A stretch of 8,149 nucleotides of DNA from Candidatus Scatomorpha stercoravium (GCA_018716005.1 DVKN01000068.1:1-8149), one strand, 5' to 3'. Numbered from the stretch's first letter, positions 1 to 6,065 are shown. A program made the numbers and translations. The notes: generated from the letters alone by a model not told the origin.

Positions 1-1
1 C

Positions 2-979
2 GTTCTGCGTGGCGCAGGGCAGGGCGATGTCGCACTTCACGCCCCAGATGCCATGGCAGCCCTCGTGGTACTCGCTTCCGGGGACCTCGTCGGCGTAGAC
101 CTTGATGCGGGCGCGGCGGCGCTGCTTGATATCGATAATCTTCTTCAGGTCAACGCCGTTCGCGTCGTAGATGTAGCCGTTGGAGTCGCACATCGCGACG
201 ACCTTGCCGCCCAGCTGCGTGGCCTTCTCGGCGGCGTAGGTGGCGACGTTGCCGCTGCCGGAGACGACGACGGTTTTTCCCGCGAAGGAGTCGTTCCTCA
301 TGCACTTGAGGGCCTCCTCGGCGAAGTAGCACAGGCCGTAGCCGGTGGCCTGGGTGCGGGCGAGGGAGCCGCCGAAGGGGATGCCCTTGCCGGTTATCGT
401 GCCGCCCTGGAAGGTGCCGGTGAGGCGCCTGTACTGGCCGAAGAGATAGCCGACTTCGCGCGCGCCGACGCCGATGTCGCCGGCGGGGACGTCCGTGAAC
501 TGGCCGATGTGCTTATAGAGCTCGTTCATGAAGCTCTGGCAGAAGCGCATGACCTCGCCGTCGCTCTTGCCCTTCGGGTCGAAGTCGCTGCCGCCCTTGC
601 CGCCGCCCATGGGGAGGGTGGTGAGGGAGTTCTTGAGCACCTGCTCGAAGCCGAGGAACTTGATGACGGACGCGGTGACGCTCGGATGGAAGCGGAGGCC
701 GCCCTTGTAGGGGCCTATCGCGCTGTTGAACTGGACGCGGAAGCCGCGGTTGACGCGGACATTGCCGTTGTCGTCCACCCAGGGGACGGAGAACTGGATA
801 AAGCGCTCGGGCTCGACAAAGCGCTCCATGATGCCGTTTTTCTCATACTCGGGATGGTTCTCGACCACGGGCTCGAGGCTCTCCAGAACCTCCAGCACCG
901 CCTGATGGAACTCGCTCTCGCCGGGGTTGCGGGTGAGGACCGTCTCATACACACGCTTGAGATACTCATTAGTCAACAT
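2..979 (-). CDS. gdhA: Glutamate dehydrogenase, probably NADP-specific (3' end beyond window)
   Basis: This cytoplasmic enzyme catalyses reductive amination of 2-oxoglutarate with ammonia to glutamate, and the reverse. Translating the minus strand from the ATG at 979 gives 326 residues without a stop. Hexameric bacterial GDHs have about 445-450, so roughly the last quarter lies outside. Visible landmarks are PYKGGLRFHPS (residues 90-100, substrate lysine 92), TLPMGGGKGGSDFDP (121-135, catalytic lysine 128), PAGDIGVGAREVGY (165-178, catalytic aspartate 168), the ATGYG segment (211-215) and the nucleotide-binding loop SGSGNVA (240-246). The Asp-Ser at 265-266 after the second Rossmann strand resembles NADP-type enzymes such as E. 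coli GdhA, not the NAD-type Clostridium symbiosum enzyme, so NADP use is inferred. Residues 209-210 are Thr-Gln where relatives usually have Pro-Glu or Thr-Glu. A GTGAGG ribosome binding site sits 9 bases upstream of the ATG. The family call is very secure. Confidence 0.97.
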   Translation of the reverse strand, partial: MLTNEYLKRVYETVLTRNPGESEFHQAVLEVLESLEPVVENHPEYEKNGIMERFVEPERFIQFSVPWVDDNGNVRVNRGFRVQFNSAIGPYKGGLRFHPSVTASVIKFLGFEQVLKNSLTTLPMGGGKGGSDFDPKGKSDGEVMRFCQSFMNELYKHIGQFTDVPAGDIGVGAREVGYLFGQYRRLTGTFQGGTITGKGIPFGGSLARTQATGYGLCYFAEEALKCMRNDSFAGKTVVVSGSGNVATYAAEKATQLGGKVVAMCDSNGYIYDANGVDLKKIIDIKQRRRARIKVYADEVPGSEYHEGCHGIWGVKCDIALPCATQN

Positions 980-1038
980 TTGCAAAAACCTCACTTTTAC
1001 CAAACTTCTATTGTGTGTTTTGACTGACGCCTACCATT

Positions 1039-1067
1039 ATAATAAACGAAATCGCGCCCCAATGCAA
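1039..1067 (-). promoter_or_regulatory. gdhA promoter (sigma-A type)
   Basis: Read on the minus strand, a -35 box TTGCAT (1067-1062) is followed after 17 bases by a -10 box TATTAT (1044-1039). An overlapping TATAAT at 1041-1036 would give a longer spacer. The leader to the gdhA ATG would be about 50 bases. The -35 region shares a 14-base block, with one mismatch, with the nadE promoter. Confidence 0.65.
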
Positions 1068-1165
1068 GAGGCGCGGCCCGATTTCAGCAATATTGGCAAA
1101 ATTGACTACAGTAAAGAGCTGAATCAAAGGAAGGATTGAGAGGGGGGAGGCAAAAGGCATATGAA

Positions 1166-1194
1166 TATTTTAAAATCCGTGAGTATTTTAATAT
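1166..1194. repeat. Pair of TATTTTA(A/T)AT words, possible operator
   Basis: TATTTTAAAAT (1166-1176) and TATTTTAATAT (1184-1194) differ at one base and start 18 bases apart. They lie about 40-65 bases upstream of the Fic -35 box, where a regulator or an UP-like element could act. In AT-rich DNA such similarity may be chance. Confidence 0.3.
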
Positions 1195-1230
1195 GATTCC
1201 GGGAATACAATATAACAATTGAAATTTAGC

Positions 1231-1259
1231 TTGAATTTAAAATCGTTATATGCTATGAT
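1231..1259 (+). promoter_or_regulatory. Fic gene promoter with extended -10
   Basis: TTGAAT (1231-1236) and TATGAT (1254-1259) are separated by exactly 17 bases. TG at 1251-1252 makes an extended -10 element. Transcription would begin near 1266, leaving a leader of about 30 bases. This leader contains the inverted repeat CGATT-AAA-AATCG at 1267-1279, directly before the ribosome binding site. Confidence 0.75.
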
Positions 1260-1266
1260 GACATGA

Positions 1267-1279
1267 CGATTAAAAATCG
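1267..1279. repeat. Short inverted repeat at the Fic transcription start
   Basis: CGATT (1267-1271) and AATCG (1275-1279) form a perfect five-base dyad around AAA. It lies at the predicted transcription start and abuts the AGGAGGGAGG ribosome binding site (1281-1290). It could be a repressor site or a weak leader hairpin; the role is inferred only from position. Confidence 0.35.
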
Positions 1280-1297
1280 AAGGAGGGAGGAAGCGCC

Positions 1298-2527
1298 GTG
1301 AGCTATAAGAGCCTGAGGGAGCTTTCATATTCAAAGGGCGGCGATATAGAGGCCGTTTACCGCGAGCACTTTTGCTCGGAATATGCTGAGAAGCTGGACC
1401 TCCAAGTCGCCGGATATCAGGCCTTCTTTGTACAGTGCCCAGAGGTGACGGCCAGGGCGCTGTCCATCCTACGCCTCGATAAGCAAATATGCGATCTGAC
1501 GCGCAGCCTGCCGGGCGCGGCGGCCCTGCAATATGCGCGGAAGTGCTTGGTCGATGAAATCGTGATTACAAATAATATAGAGGGTGTCCACAGCAGTCGC
1601 AGAGAAATAGGCGACCGGCTCGAGGAGCTTGGGAAGCAATCGGCCCAAAAGGGCAAGGCGGGGAAATTCTACGGCCTGGTATTAAAGTATTCAAGGCTTA
1701 TGGGCGGCGAAGAAGTCAGGCTGGGTACGGCGCGGGAGCTGAGAGCGCTGTACGATGAGATTGTACTGCCGGAAGTGGTCAAAGATAATCCTAAAAACAG
1801 GCCGGACGGCGAGCTTTTCAGGAAGGATATGACCGAGATTAAAACCGCGTCCGATAGGGTCAAGCACAGAGGCGCATATCCGGAGAGCGCCATAATTGAC
1901 GGAGTAGAGAAAGCGCTGGCCTTCCTCAACGACAATGGAGTCGACCCGCTCTACAGAATGTGTATATTTCATTATCTGCTGGAATATATTCATCCATTTT
2001 ATGACGGCAACGGCAGGCTCGGCCGGTTTATCCTCAGCTGCGGCATCGCGGAAAACCTTGAGACGCTGCTCGCATACAGGATTTCCGGGACAATAAAGGA
2101 AAACATCGGCAAATACTACAGGGCCTTCGATATCTGCAATGACAAGAGAAACAGGGGGGACCTGACGCCGTTTTTGATAATGATGCTGGATATGCTCGAG
2201 GACTCGGCGGCAGAGCTCAAGTCGTCTCTCGTTGAAAAGCTCGAAAGCTGGGATTACTACGAGCGCGCCATAAGCTCTTATCCCGAAAGCGGGAGCGGCA
2301 AAAGGATGAGGCGGCTCTACAGCCTGCTGATTCAGGCCGCTCTTTTCAGCGACGTTGGCATAAGCACCGGCGATTTGGAAGGAGAACTCGGCATAAGCTT
2401 TGCAACCATGAAGAAGCTGCTTACTCCGATAGAAAATGCCGGGCTTTTGCGCTCGCAGTTCGTAAAGAGGGAGAAATACTATTGGCTGGATCTCGATAAA
2501 GCCGACACGCTGGCGGGAATGAGATAA
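1298..2527 (+). CDS. Fic-domain protein with N-terminal inhibitory motif and C-terminal winged helix
   Basis: Fic proteins transfer a nucleotide part, usually AMP from ATP, onto hydroxyl side chains of target proteins. The 409-residue product carries the full active-site motif HPFYDGNGRLGR (residues 232-243, catalytic His232), matching HxFx(D/E)GNGRxxR. TNNIEG (91-96) fits the inhibitory helix consensus (S/T)xxxE(G/N), with Glu95 as the residue expected to block productive ATP binding, placing it in class II. Residues about 335-400 look like a winged helix-turn-helix, with recognition helix near GISFATMKKLLTPIENAGLL (365-384). The GTG start is chosen because AGGAGGGAGG (1281-1290) lies 7 bases upstream. 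The gene stands alone with its own promoter and terminator and no separate antitoxin. It uses more AT-rich codons than the flanking genes, suggesting acquisition by transfer. Targets are unknown; it could be a stress modifier of host proteins or a toxin-like element. Confidence 0.93.
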   Translation: MSYKSLRELSYSKGGDIEAVYREHFCSEYAEKLDLQVAGYQAFFVQCPEVTARALSILRLDKQICDLTRSLPGAAALQYARKCLVDEIVITNNIEGVHSSRREIGDRLEELGKQSAQKGKAGKFYGLVLKYSRLMGGEEVRLGTARELRALYDEIVLPEVVKDNPKNRPDGELFRKDMTEIKTASDRVKHRGAYPESAIIDGVEKALAFLNDNGVDPLYRMCIFHYLLEYIHPFYDGNGRLGRFILSCGIAENLETLLAYRISGTIKENIGKYYRAFDICNDKRNRGDLTPFLIMMLDMLEDSAAELKSSLVEKLESWDYYERAISSYPESGSGKRMRRLYSLLIQAALFSDVGISTGDLEGELGISFATMKKLLTPIENAGLLRSQFVKREKYYWLDLDKADTLAGMR

Positions 2528-2536
2528 AAGCTTATG

Positions 2537-2574
2537 AAAAATCGAGGGGCGCGAGCGGCGGCCCCTCGATTTTT
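2537..2574 (+). terminator. Rho-independent terminator of the Fic gene
   Basis: A perfect 14-base-pair stem (2537-2550 with 2561-2574) encloses a 10-base loop. The 3' arm ends in TTTTT, and the 5' arm begins with AAAAA, so the structure could work in both directions. It begins 9 bases after the Fic stop codon. Confidence 0.92.
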
Positions 2575-2636
2575 GACATCATCGCTGACATCATTTTATT
2601 GATAAAAGGCGATATTCCCTAGTGTACGGCGTGTAC
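2574..2636. repeat. Short tandem-spaced repeats between the Fic terminator and the tRNA unit
   Basis: TGACATCAT occurs at 2574-2582 and 2586-2594, 12 bases apart. A TTTTAT-TG-ATAAAA dyad spans 2594-2607. GTGTAC occurs at 2622-2627 and 2631-2636. No open reading frame or RNA gene is evident here. The words may be protein-binding sites or residue of past rearrangement; nothing in the sequence decides this. Confidence 0.3.
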
Positions 2637-2646
2637 CCGGAAAAAG

Positions 2647-2684
2647 AAAAAAGCCCGGAAATCAATGTTTTCACAGGCTTTTTT
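2647..2684 (-). terminator. Terminator of the tRNA-Thr/tRNA-Tyr unit
   Basis: On the minus strand, AAAAAAGCC-type and GGCTTTTTT-type arms (2684-2676 with 2655-2647, nine pairs) close a hairpin. Its inner part can pair further through GAAAA/TTTCC-like segments. The T run ends the 3' arm. It starts two bases past the encoded CCA of tRNA-Tyr. The A-rich opposite side means it could also stop plus-strand transcription from the Fic gene. Confidence 0.85.
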
Positions 2685-2685
2685 C

Positions 2686-2770
2686 TGGTGGGGGCGGGTG
2701 GATTCGAACCACCGTAGGCATTGCCAGCAGATTTACAGTCTGTCCCCTTTGGCCACTCGGGAACACCCCC
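2686..2770 (-). tRNA. tRNA-Tyr (anticodon GTA)
   Basis: The minus strand folds as a class II tRNA with a long variable arm. The acceptor arm GGGGGTG (2770-2764) pairs with CGCCCCC, followed by discriminator A at 2689 and an encoded CCA (2688-2686). The anticodon loop CTGTAAA gives GTA at 2736-2734. The T arm GGTGG-TTCGAAT-CCACC is intact. The sequence resembles E. coli tRNA-Tyr through the D-arm and anticodon regions. The outermost anticodon-stem pair appears to be an A-C mismatch. It is the second gene of a two-tRNA transcript, 22 bases after the CCA of tRNA-Thr. Confidence 0.95.
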
Positions 2771-2792
2771 ATATTCAATTGGGCCTCGTTGG

Positions 2793-2868
2793 TGGAGCTG
2801 GTAGACGGACTCGAACCCCCGACCTGCTGATTACAAATCAGCTGCTCTACCGACTGAGCTATACCAGC
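2793..2868 (-). tRNA. tRNA-Thr (anticodon TGT)
   Basis: The minus strand folds as a 76-base class I tRNA including an encoded CCA (2795-2793). Acceptor arms GCTGGTA (2868-2862) and TACCAGC (2803-2797) pair fully, with discriminator T at 2796. The anticodon stem GCTGA/TCAGC encloses TTTGTAA, giving TGT at 2835-2833, which reads ACA codons. It is the promoter-proximal tRNA of the unit. Confidence 0.96.
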
Positions 2869-2887
2869 GCAATTACCGGCGACGACT

Positions 2888-2916
2888 ATAATACCAGCTT
2901 CGGCGCGGTTTGTCAA
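2888..2916 (-). promoter_or_regulatory. Strong promoter of the tRNA unit
   Basis: On the minus strand, consensus TTGACA (2916-2911), a 17-base spacer and TATTAT (2893-2888) preceded by an extended TGG form a near-ideal sigma-A promoter. Transcription would start near 2881, about a dozen bases before tRNA-Thr, as expected for a stable RNA unit. Confidence 0.88.
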
Positions 2917-2923
2917 GATGCTT

Positions 2924-2939
2924 TTTGCTTTAAAGCAAA
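2924..2939. repeat. 16-base perfect palindrome overlapping the nadE hairpin
   Basis: TTTGCTTTAAAGCAAA is its own reverse complement. It shares GCAAA with the outer arm of the neighbouring hairpin and lies 7 bases from the -35 box of the tRNA promoter. It could be a protein-binding dyad, or allow an alternative fold of the nadE mRNA 3' end. Confidence 0.45.
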
Positions 2940-2975
2940 CTTTTTCCGCCGGGCGGCCCGGCGGAAAAAGTTTGC
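2935..2975. repeat. Long perfect hairpin just downstream of nadE
   Basis: Arms 2935-2953 and 2957-2975 are perfectly complementary over 19 bases around a CGG loop. A GC-rich core (CCGCCGGG/CCCGGCGG) is flanked by T5/A5 and a GCAAAC/GTTTGC end. On the minus strand it begins 8 bases after the nadE stop codon. There is no clean T run outside the stem on either strand, so it is not a textbook terminator. It may end or stabilise the nadE transcript, or be a dispersed REP-like palindrome. Its outer end overlaps a 16-base palindrome at 2924-2939. Confidence 0.8.
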
Positions 2976-2983
2976 GCTCTCGG

Positions 2984-3712
2984 TTACTCGCCGTAGCGGG
3001 CGATGCCGCGGCGCTTGTGCTCGCTCGCGCGGTGCATCCGCTCGATTATCCCGCGGTCGTGCTCGCTGACGGGCCGGCCGGCCATATAGGCGTCTATCGC
3101 GGCGTAGGTGATGCCCATCTCCTTCTCGTCGGTCTGGCCCTCGAAGAGGCCGGCGCTGGGGGCCTTCTCGATGATTGAACGCGGGGCGTCCAGGTATTCG
3201 AGGAATTCGTATATCTCCCCGACGCTGAGGTCGGCAATCGGGTTGAAGTCGTGCGCGCCGTCGCCCCATTTGGTGAAGTAGCCGACGTAGGCCTCGCTCG
3301 CGTTGCCGGTGCCGGCGACGAGGCGGTTCTCGGCGTGGGCGACGGCGTAGAGCGTCGTCATGCGCAGGCGCGGCGCTATGTTGGCGACGGCCATGTCCGT
3401 GAGCTCCGTCACGCCCTCGAGGGCGGCGAGCTCGGCCTCGCGCACGGGCGTGAGGTCGACGACGCGCGTCTCTATATTGAACTTCTCCGCGACCTCCATG
3501 CCGTCGTCGCGGTCGAGGCCGTAGTTGCGGCGGCTCGCGCAGGGCATGATGAGGCCGAGCGTGTTTTCGCAGGCGGCCTTGCAGAGTATGCCCACGAGGG
3601 CCGAGTCCTTGCCGCCGGAGTTCCCGAATACTATCCCCGTGCAGCGCGAGGCCGCCAGCTGTGCGCGGATAAACTCCACGCGACGCTCAAATTCAACCGC
3701 GTAATCCCTCAT
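2984..3712 (-). CDS. nadE: NH3-dependent NAD+ synthetase
   Basis: This enzyme performs the last step of NAD synthesis: ATP-dependent amidation of nicotinic acid adenine dinucleotide using free ammonia. The product is 242 residues, typical of the ammonia-only class, with no glutaminase domain. The PP-loop NSGGKDS is at residues 31-37. Other family landmarks are NIAPRLRMTTLYAVA (111-125), GTGNASE (134-140), GYFTKWGDGAHDFNPIADL (144-162) and the C-terminal segment around APSAGLFEGQTDEKE (184-198). The frame extends upstream to 3862, but the ATG at 3712 is chosen because an AAGGAGGAGG ribosome binding site lies 6 bases before it and the family begins here. The gene is divergent from glnN and stands alone. 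Being ammonia-dependent, it fits beside gdhA and glnN. Confidence is high. Confidence 0.95.
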   Translation of the reverse strand: MRDYAVEFERRVEFIRAQLAASRCTGIVFGNSGGKDSALVGILCKAACENTLGLIMPCASRRNYGLDRDDGMEVAEKFNIETRVVDLTPVREAELAALEGVTELTDMAVANIAPRLRMTTLYAVAHAENRLVAGTGNASEAYVGYFTKWGDGAHDFNPIADLSVGEIYEFLEYLDAPRSIIEKAPSAGLFEGQTDEKEMGITYAAIDAYMAGRPVSEHDRGIIERMHRASEHKRRGIARYGE

Positions 3713-3753
3713 AATGGACCTCCTCCTTGAGCCGTGCCCGGTAATGATGCAAT

Positions 3754-3782
3754 AATATATCACGTCCGCCGCCGCAATGCAA
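3754..3782 (-). promoter_or_regulatory. nadE promoter
   Basis: On the minus strand, TTGCAT (3782-3777) is followed after 17 bases by TATATT (3759-3754). The leader to the nadE ATG would be about 40 bases. The -35 box and its flank (3783-3770) match the gdhA promoter at 13 of 14 bases, in the same position relative to the -10 box. Confidence 0.7.
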
Positions 3783-3833
3783 GCGCAAACGGCGCGCCGG
3801 GGGCCGCGGACGCTATATAAAACCTCCAAAAAC

Positions 3834-3845
3834 CGCAGCGCTGCG
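3834..3845. repeat. 12-base palindrome between the nadE and glnN promoters
   Basis: CGCAGCGCTGCG is a perfect dyad. It lies between the two divergent promoters, about 40 bases upstream of the glnN -35 box. GCGCGCCGGG also occurs twice here (3792-3801 and 3843-3852). Either may be a regulator site, but GC-rich self-complementary words are common by chance. Confidence 0.3.
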
Positions 3846-3882
3846 CGCCGGGCATTTCTCACGCCGCGAAGCGCCGAAAAAC

Positions 3883-3909
3883 TTGACTAGCGCCTTAATT
3901 TAGTATAAG
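3883..3909 (+). promoter_or_regulatory. Probable glnN promoter
   Basis: TTGACT (3883-3888) and TATAAG (3904-3909) resemble sigma-A boxes, but their spacer is only 15 bases. The start point would be near 3916, leaving a leader of about 40 bases. The short spacer suggests activator dependence or a slightly different box choice. Confidence 0.5.
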
Positions 3910-3952
3910 CTGTCTGGCGGGATAAAATCAGCCCTAAATTACGAGAGGCGGT

Positions 3953-6052
3953 ATGACTATGGCAGCTGTACAGGACATATTTGGCACCATGGTGTTCTCC
4001 GACGAGGTCATGCGTTCGCGCCTGCCCGCGGAGACCTACGCGGCCGTGCTGCGCACGATGAAGGGCGGCCGGCGCCTGCAGCCCGATACGGCTGAGGTAG
4101 TCGCCTCCGCCATGCGCGACTGGGCGCTCGAGAACGGGGCCACGCACTTCACGCACTGGTTCCAGCCCATGACGGGCGTCACGGCCGAGAAGCACGACAG
4201 CTTCATAAAGCCCGACGGCCACGGCGGCGTGCTCATGGAGTTCTCCGGCAAGGAGCTCATACACGGCGAGCCCGACGCCTCCAGCTTCCCCTCCGGCGGC
4301 CTGCGCGCCACCTTTGAGGCCCGCGGCTACACTGCCTGGGATCCCACCAGCTACGCCTTCATCCGCGACGGCGTGCTCTATATACCCACCGCCTTCTGCT
4401 CCTACGGCGGCGAGGCGCTCGACCAGAAGACGCCCCTGCTGCGCAGCATGGAGGCCCTGAGCAAGCAGGCCGTGCGCGTGCTCAAGCTCTTCGGCCACAC
4501 GGACGTCAAGACCGTGCTGCCCATGGTGGGCGCGGAGCAGGAGTACTTCCTCGTCGAGCGAGATATGTACGAGCGCCGCGCCGACCTCATATACACCGGG
4601 CGCACCCTCTTCGGCGCCCGCCCGCCCAAGGGCCAGGAGATGGACGACCACTACTTCGGCACGGTCAAGCCCCGCGTCGCCGCCTTCATGCGCGACATCA
4701 ACGACGAGCTCTGGCGGCTCGGCGTCTGCGCCAAGACCGAGCACAACGAGGCCGCCCCCGCCCAGCACGAGCTCGCTTGCGTGTACAACACGGCCAACAT
4801 CGCCGCCGACCACAACCAGCTCGTCATGGACGTCATGCAGAAGGCCGCGAAGCGCCACGGCCTCGTCTGCCTGCTGCATGAGAAGCCCTTCGCCGGCGTA
4901 AACGGCTCCGGCAAGCACAACAACTGGTCCATGCAGACCGACACCGGCATCAACGTCTTCGACCCCGGCGAGACCCCGGGCGAGAACGCGCAGTTCCTGC
5001 TCTTCCTCTGCGCCGTGATAAAGGCCGCGGACGACTATCAGGACGTGCTGCGCGTCTCCGTCGCGCGCGCGGGCAACGACCACCGCCTCGGCGCCGCGGA
5101 AGCGCCCCCGGCAATCATCAGCATGTTCCTCGGCGACGAGCTCACCGAGATACTGGCCGCCATCGAGAGCGACACGCCCGTCGGCCAGAAGGAGAAGACC
5201 CTCTTCAAGGTCGGCGTCCACGCCCTGCCGCCCTTCCCCAAGGACACGACGGACCGCAACCGCACCTCGCCCTTCGCCTATACGGGCGCGAAGTTCGAGT
5301 TCCGTATGCCGGGCAGCTCGGCGAGCATCTCCTCGTGCAACATCGCCCTCAACACCTCGGTCGCCGAGGAGCTCAGGCAGTTCGCCGACGAGCTCGAGGA
5401 GGCGGAGGACTTCAACGCCGCCCTCCACGCGCTCATACGCCGCGTCGTCCACGAGCACAGCCGCGTAATCTTCAACGGCAACGGCTATGACCCCGGCTGG
5501 GTCGAGGAGGCCGCCCGCCGCGGGCTGCACAACCTCAAGAGCACGCCCGAGGCCCTGCCCCACATCACCGACCGCGCCAACGTCGAGCTCTTCACCCGCC
5601 ACGGCGTCTTCTCCATAAGCGAGCTGCGCGCGAGGCAGGAGGTTTTCCAGGAGGAGTACTGCAAGCTCGTCACCATCGAGGGCAAGACCGCCCTCACCAT
5701 GGCCCGCCGCGAGATACTCCCCGCCGTCAGCGGCTTTATCCGCAGCCTCGCCGAGAGCGCCCAGGCCCAGCGGGCCATAATGCCCGAGCGCAGGCCCAGG
5801 TACGAGTGCTCGACGCTCAGCTACCTCACCCAGCTCATGGACGCGGCCTACTCCCTCTGCGGCGAGCTCGAGGACGCCCTCGTCGCCGCCGAAGGCATAA
5901 AGGATCTCACGGACAAGAGCTTCCATCTGCACGACAGGGTGCTGCCCGTCATGGGCGCGCTGCGCGCCGCCTGCGACGATATGGAGACGGTCACGGCCGA
6001 CGACGCCTGGCCCATCCCCACCTACGGCGAGCTCCTCTACGGCGTAAAATAA
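3953..6052 (+). CDS. glnN: Glutamine synthetase type III
   Basis: This enzyme makes glutamine from glutamate, ammonia and ATP. At 699 residues the protein has the length of the large type III family, which is distinct from the ~450-residue type I enzymes. Family landmarks in order are THFTHWFQPMTG (64-75), HGEPDASSFPSGG (104-116), AEQEYFLVERD (194-204), KTEHNEAAPAQHE (261-273, metal and glutamate region), KPFAGVNGSGKHNNWS (311-326, the general glutamine synthetase ATP-binding signature), GNDHRLGAAEAPPAI (374-388) and KFEFRMPGSS (447-456). The segment RLGAAEAPP has Ala381 where many type III enzymes have Asn. Two starts are possible: ATG at 3953, only 4 bases from GAGAGG, and ATG at 3959, 10 bases away and two codons later. 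The second has better spacing. The gene is monocistronic, with its own promoter and a 3' hairpin. No P-II or amtB gene is visible nearby. Confidence 0.96.
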   Translation: MTMAAVQDIFGTMVFSDEVMRSRLPAETYAAVLRTMKGGRRLQPDTAEVVASAMRDWALENGATHFTHWFQPMTGVTAEKHDSFIKPDGHGGVLMEFSGKELIHGEPDASSFPSGGLRATFEARGYTAWDPTSYAFIRDGVLYIPTAFCSYGGEALDQKTPLLRSMEALSKQAVRVLKLFGHTDVKTVLPMVGAEQEYFLVERDMYERRADLIYTGRTLFGARPPKGQEMDDHYFGTVKPRVAAFMRDINDELWRLGVCAKTEHNEAAPAQHELACVYNTANIAADHNQLVMDVMQKAAKRHGLVCLLHEKPFAGVNGSGKHNNWSMQTDTGINVFDPGETPGENAQFLLFLCAVIKAADDYQDVLRVSVARAGNDHRLGAAEAPPAIISMFLGDELTEILAAIESDTPVGQKEKTLFKVGVHALPPFPKDTTDRNRTSPFAYTGAKFEFRMPGSSASISSCNIALNTSVAEELRQFADELEEAEDFNAALHALIRRVVHEHSRVIFNGNGYDPGWVEEAARRGLHNLKSTPEALPHITDRANVELFTRHGVFSISELRARQEVFQEEYCKLVTIEGKTALTMARREILPAVSGFIRSLAESAQAQRAIMPERRPRYECSTLSYLTQLMDAAYSLCGELEDALVAAEGIKDLTDKSFHLHDRVLPVMGALRAACDDMETVTADDAWPIPTYGELLYGVK

Positions 6053-6065
6053 CGCCATTTTCAAG

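Larger units (their letters stand above)
980..1297. other. AT-rich intergenic region between gdhA and the Fic gene
   Basis: About 318 bases lie between two divergently transcribed genes with no convincing coding sequence. The gdhA side holds its promoter and ribosome binding site. The Fic side, from about 1160, is strongly AT-rich, unlike the GC-rich neighbourhood. It holds two near-identical TATTTTAA-AT words (1166-1176 and 1184-1194), the Fic promoter and a small inverted repeat at 1267-1279. Bases 1068-1160 show nothing recognisable. Confidence 0.7.

Noticed and set aside
53..1027. 324-residue plus-strand open frame
   Set aside because: It is the antisense shadow of gdhA. The minus strand gives an unmistakable glutamate dehydrogenase, while the plus-strand translation is Ala/Glu/Leu/Val low-complexity.
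2686..2720. Attachment site at the 3' end of tRNA-Tyr
   Set aside because: I looked for a second copy of the tRNA 3' end near the far side of the Fic gene and found none. There is no integrase gene in the window.
2665..3069. Open frame across the tRNA genes
   Set aside because: It reads through two intact tRNAs, the tRNA promoter and the nadE hairpin. Its translation contains peptides typical of spurious calls over tRNA genes.
3713..3862. Fifty-residue N-terminal extension of nadE
   Set aside because: The extension crosses the predicted nadE promoter and ribosome binding site. The family starts at the ATG at 3712, which has an ideal AGGAGG 6 bases upstream.
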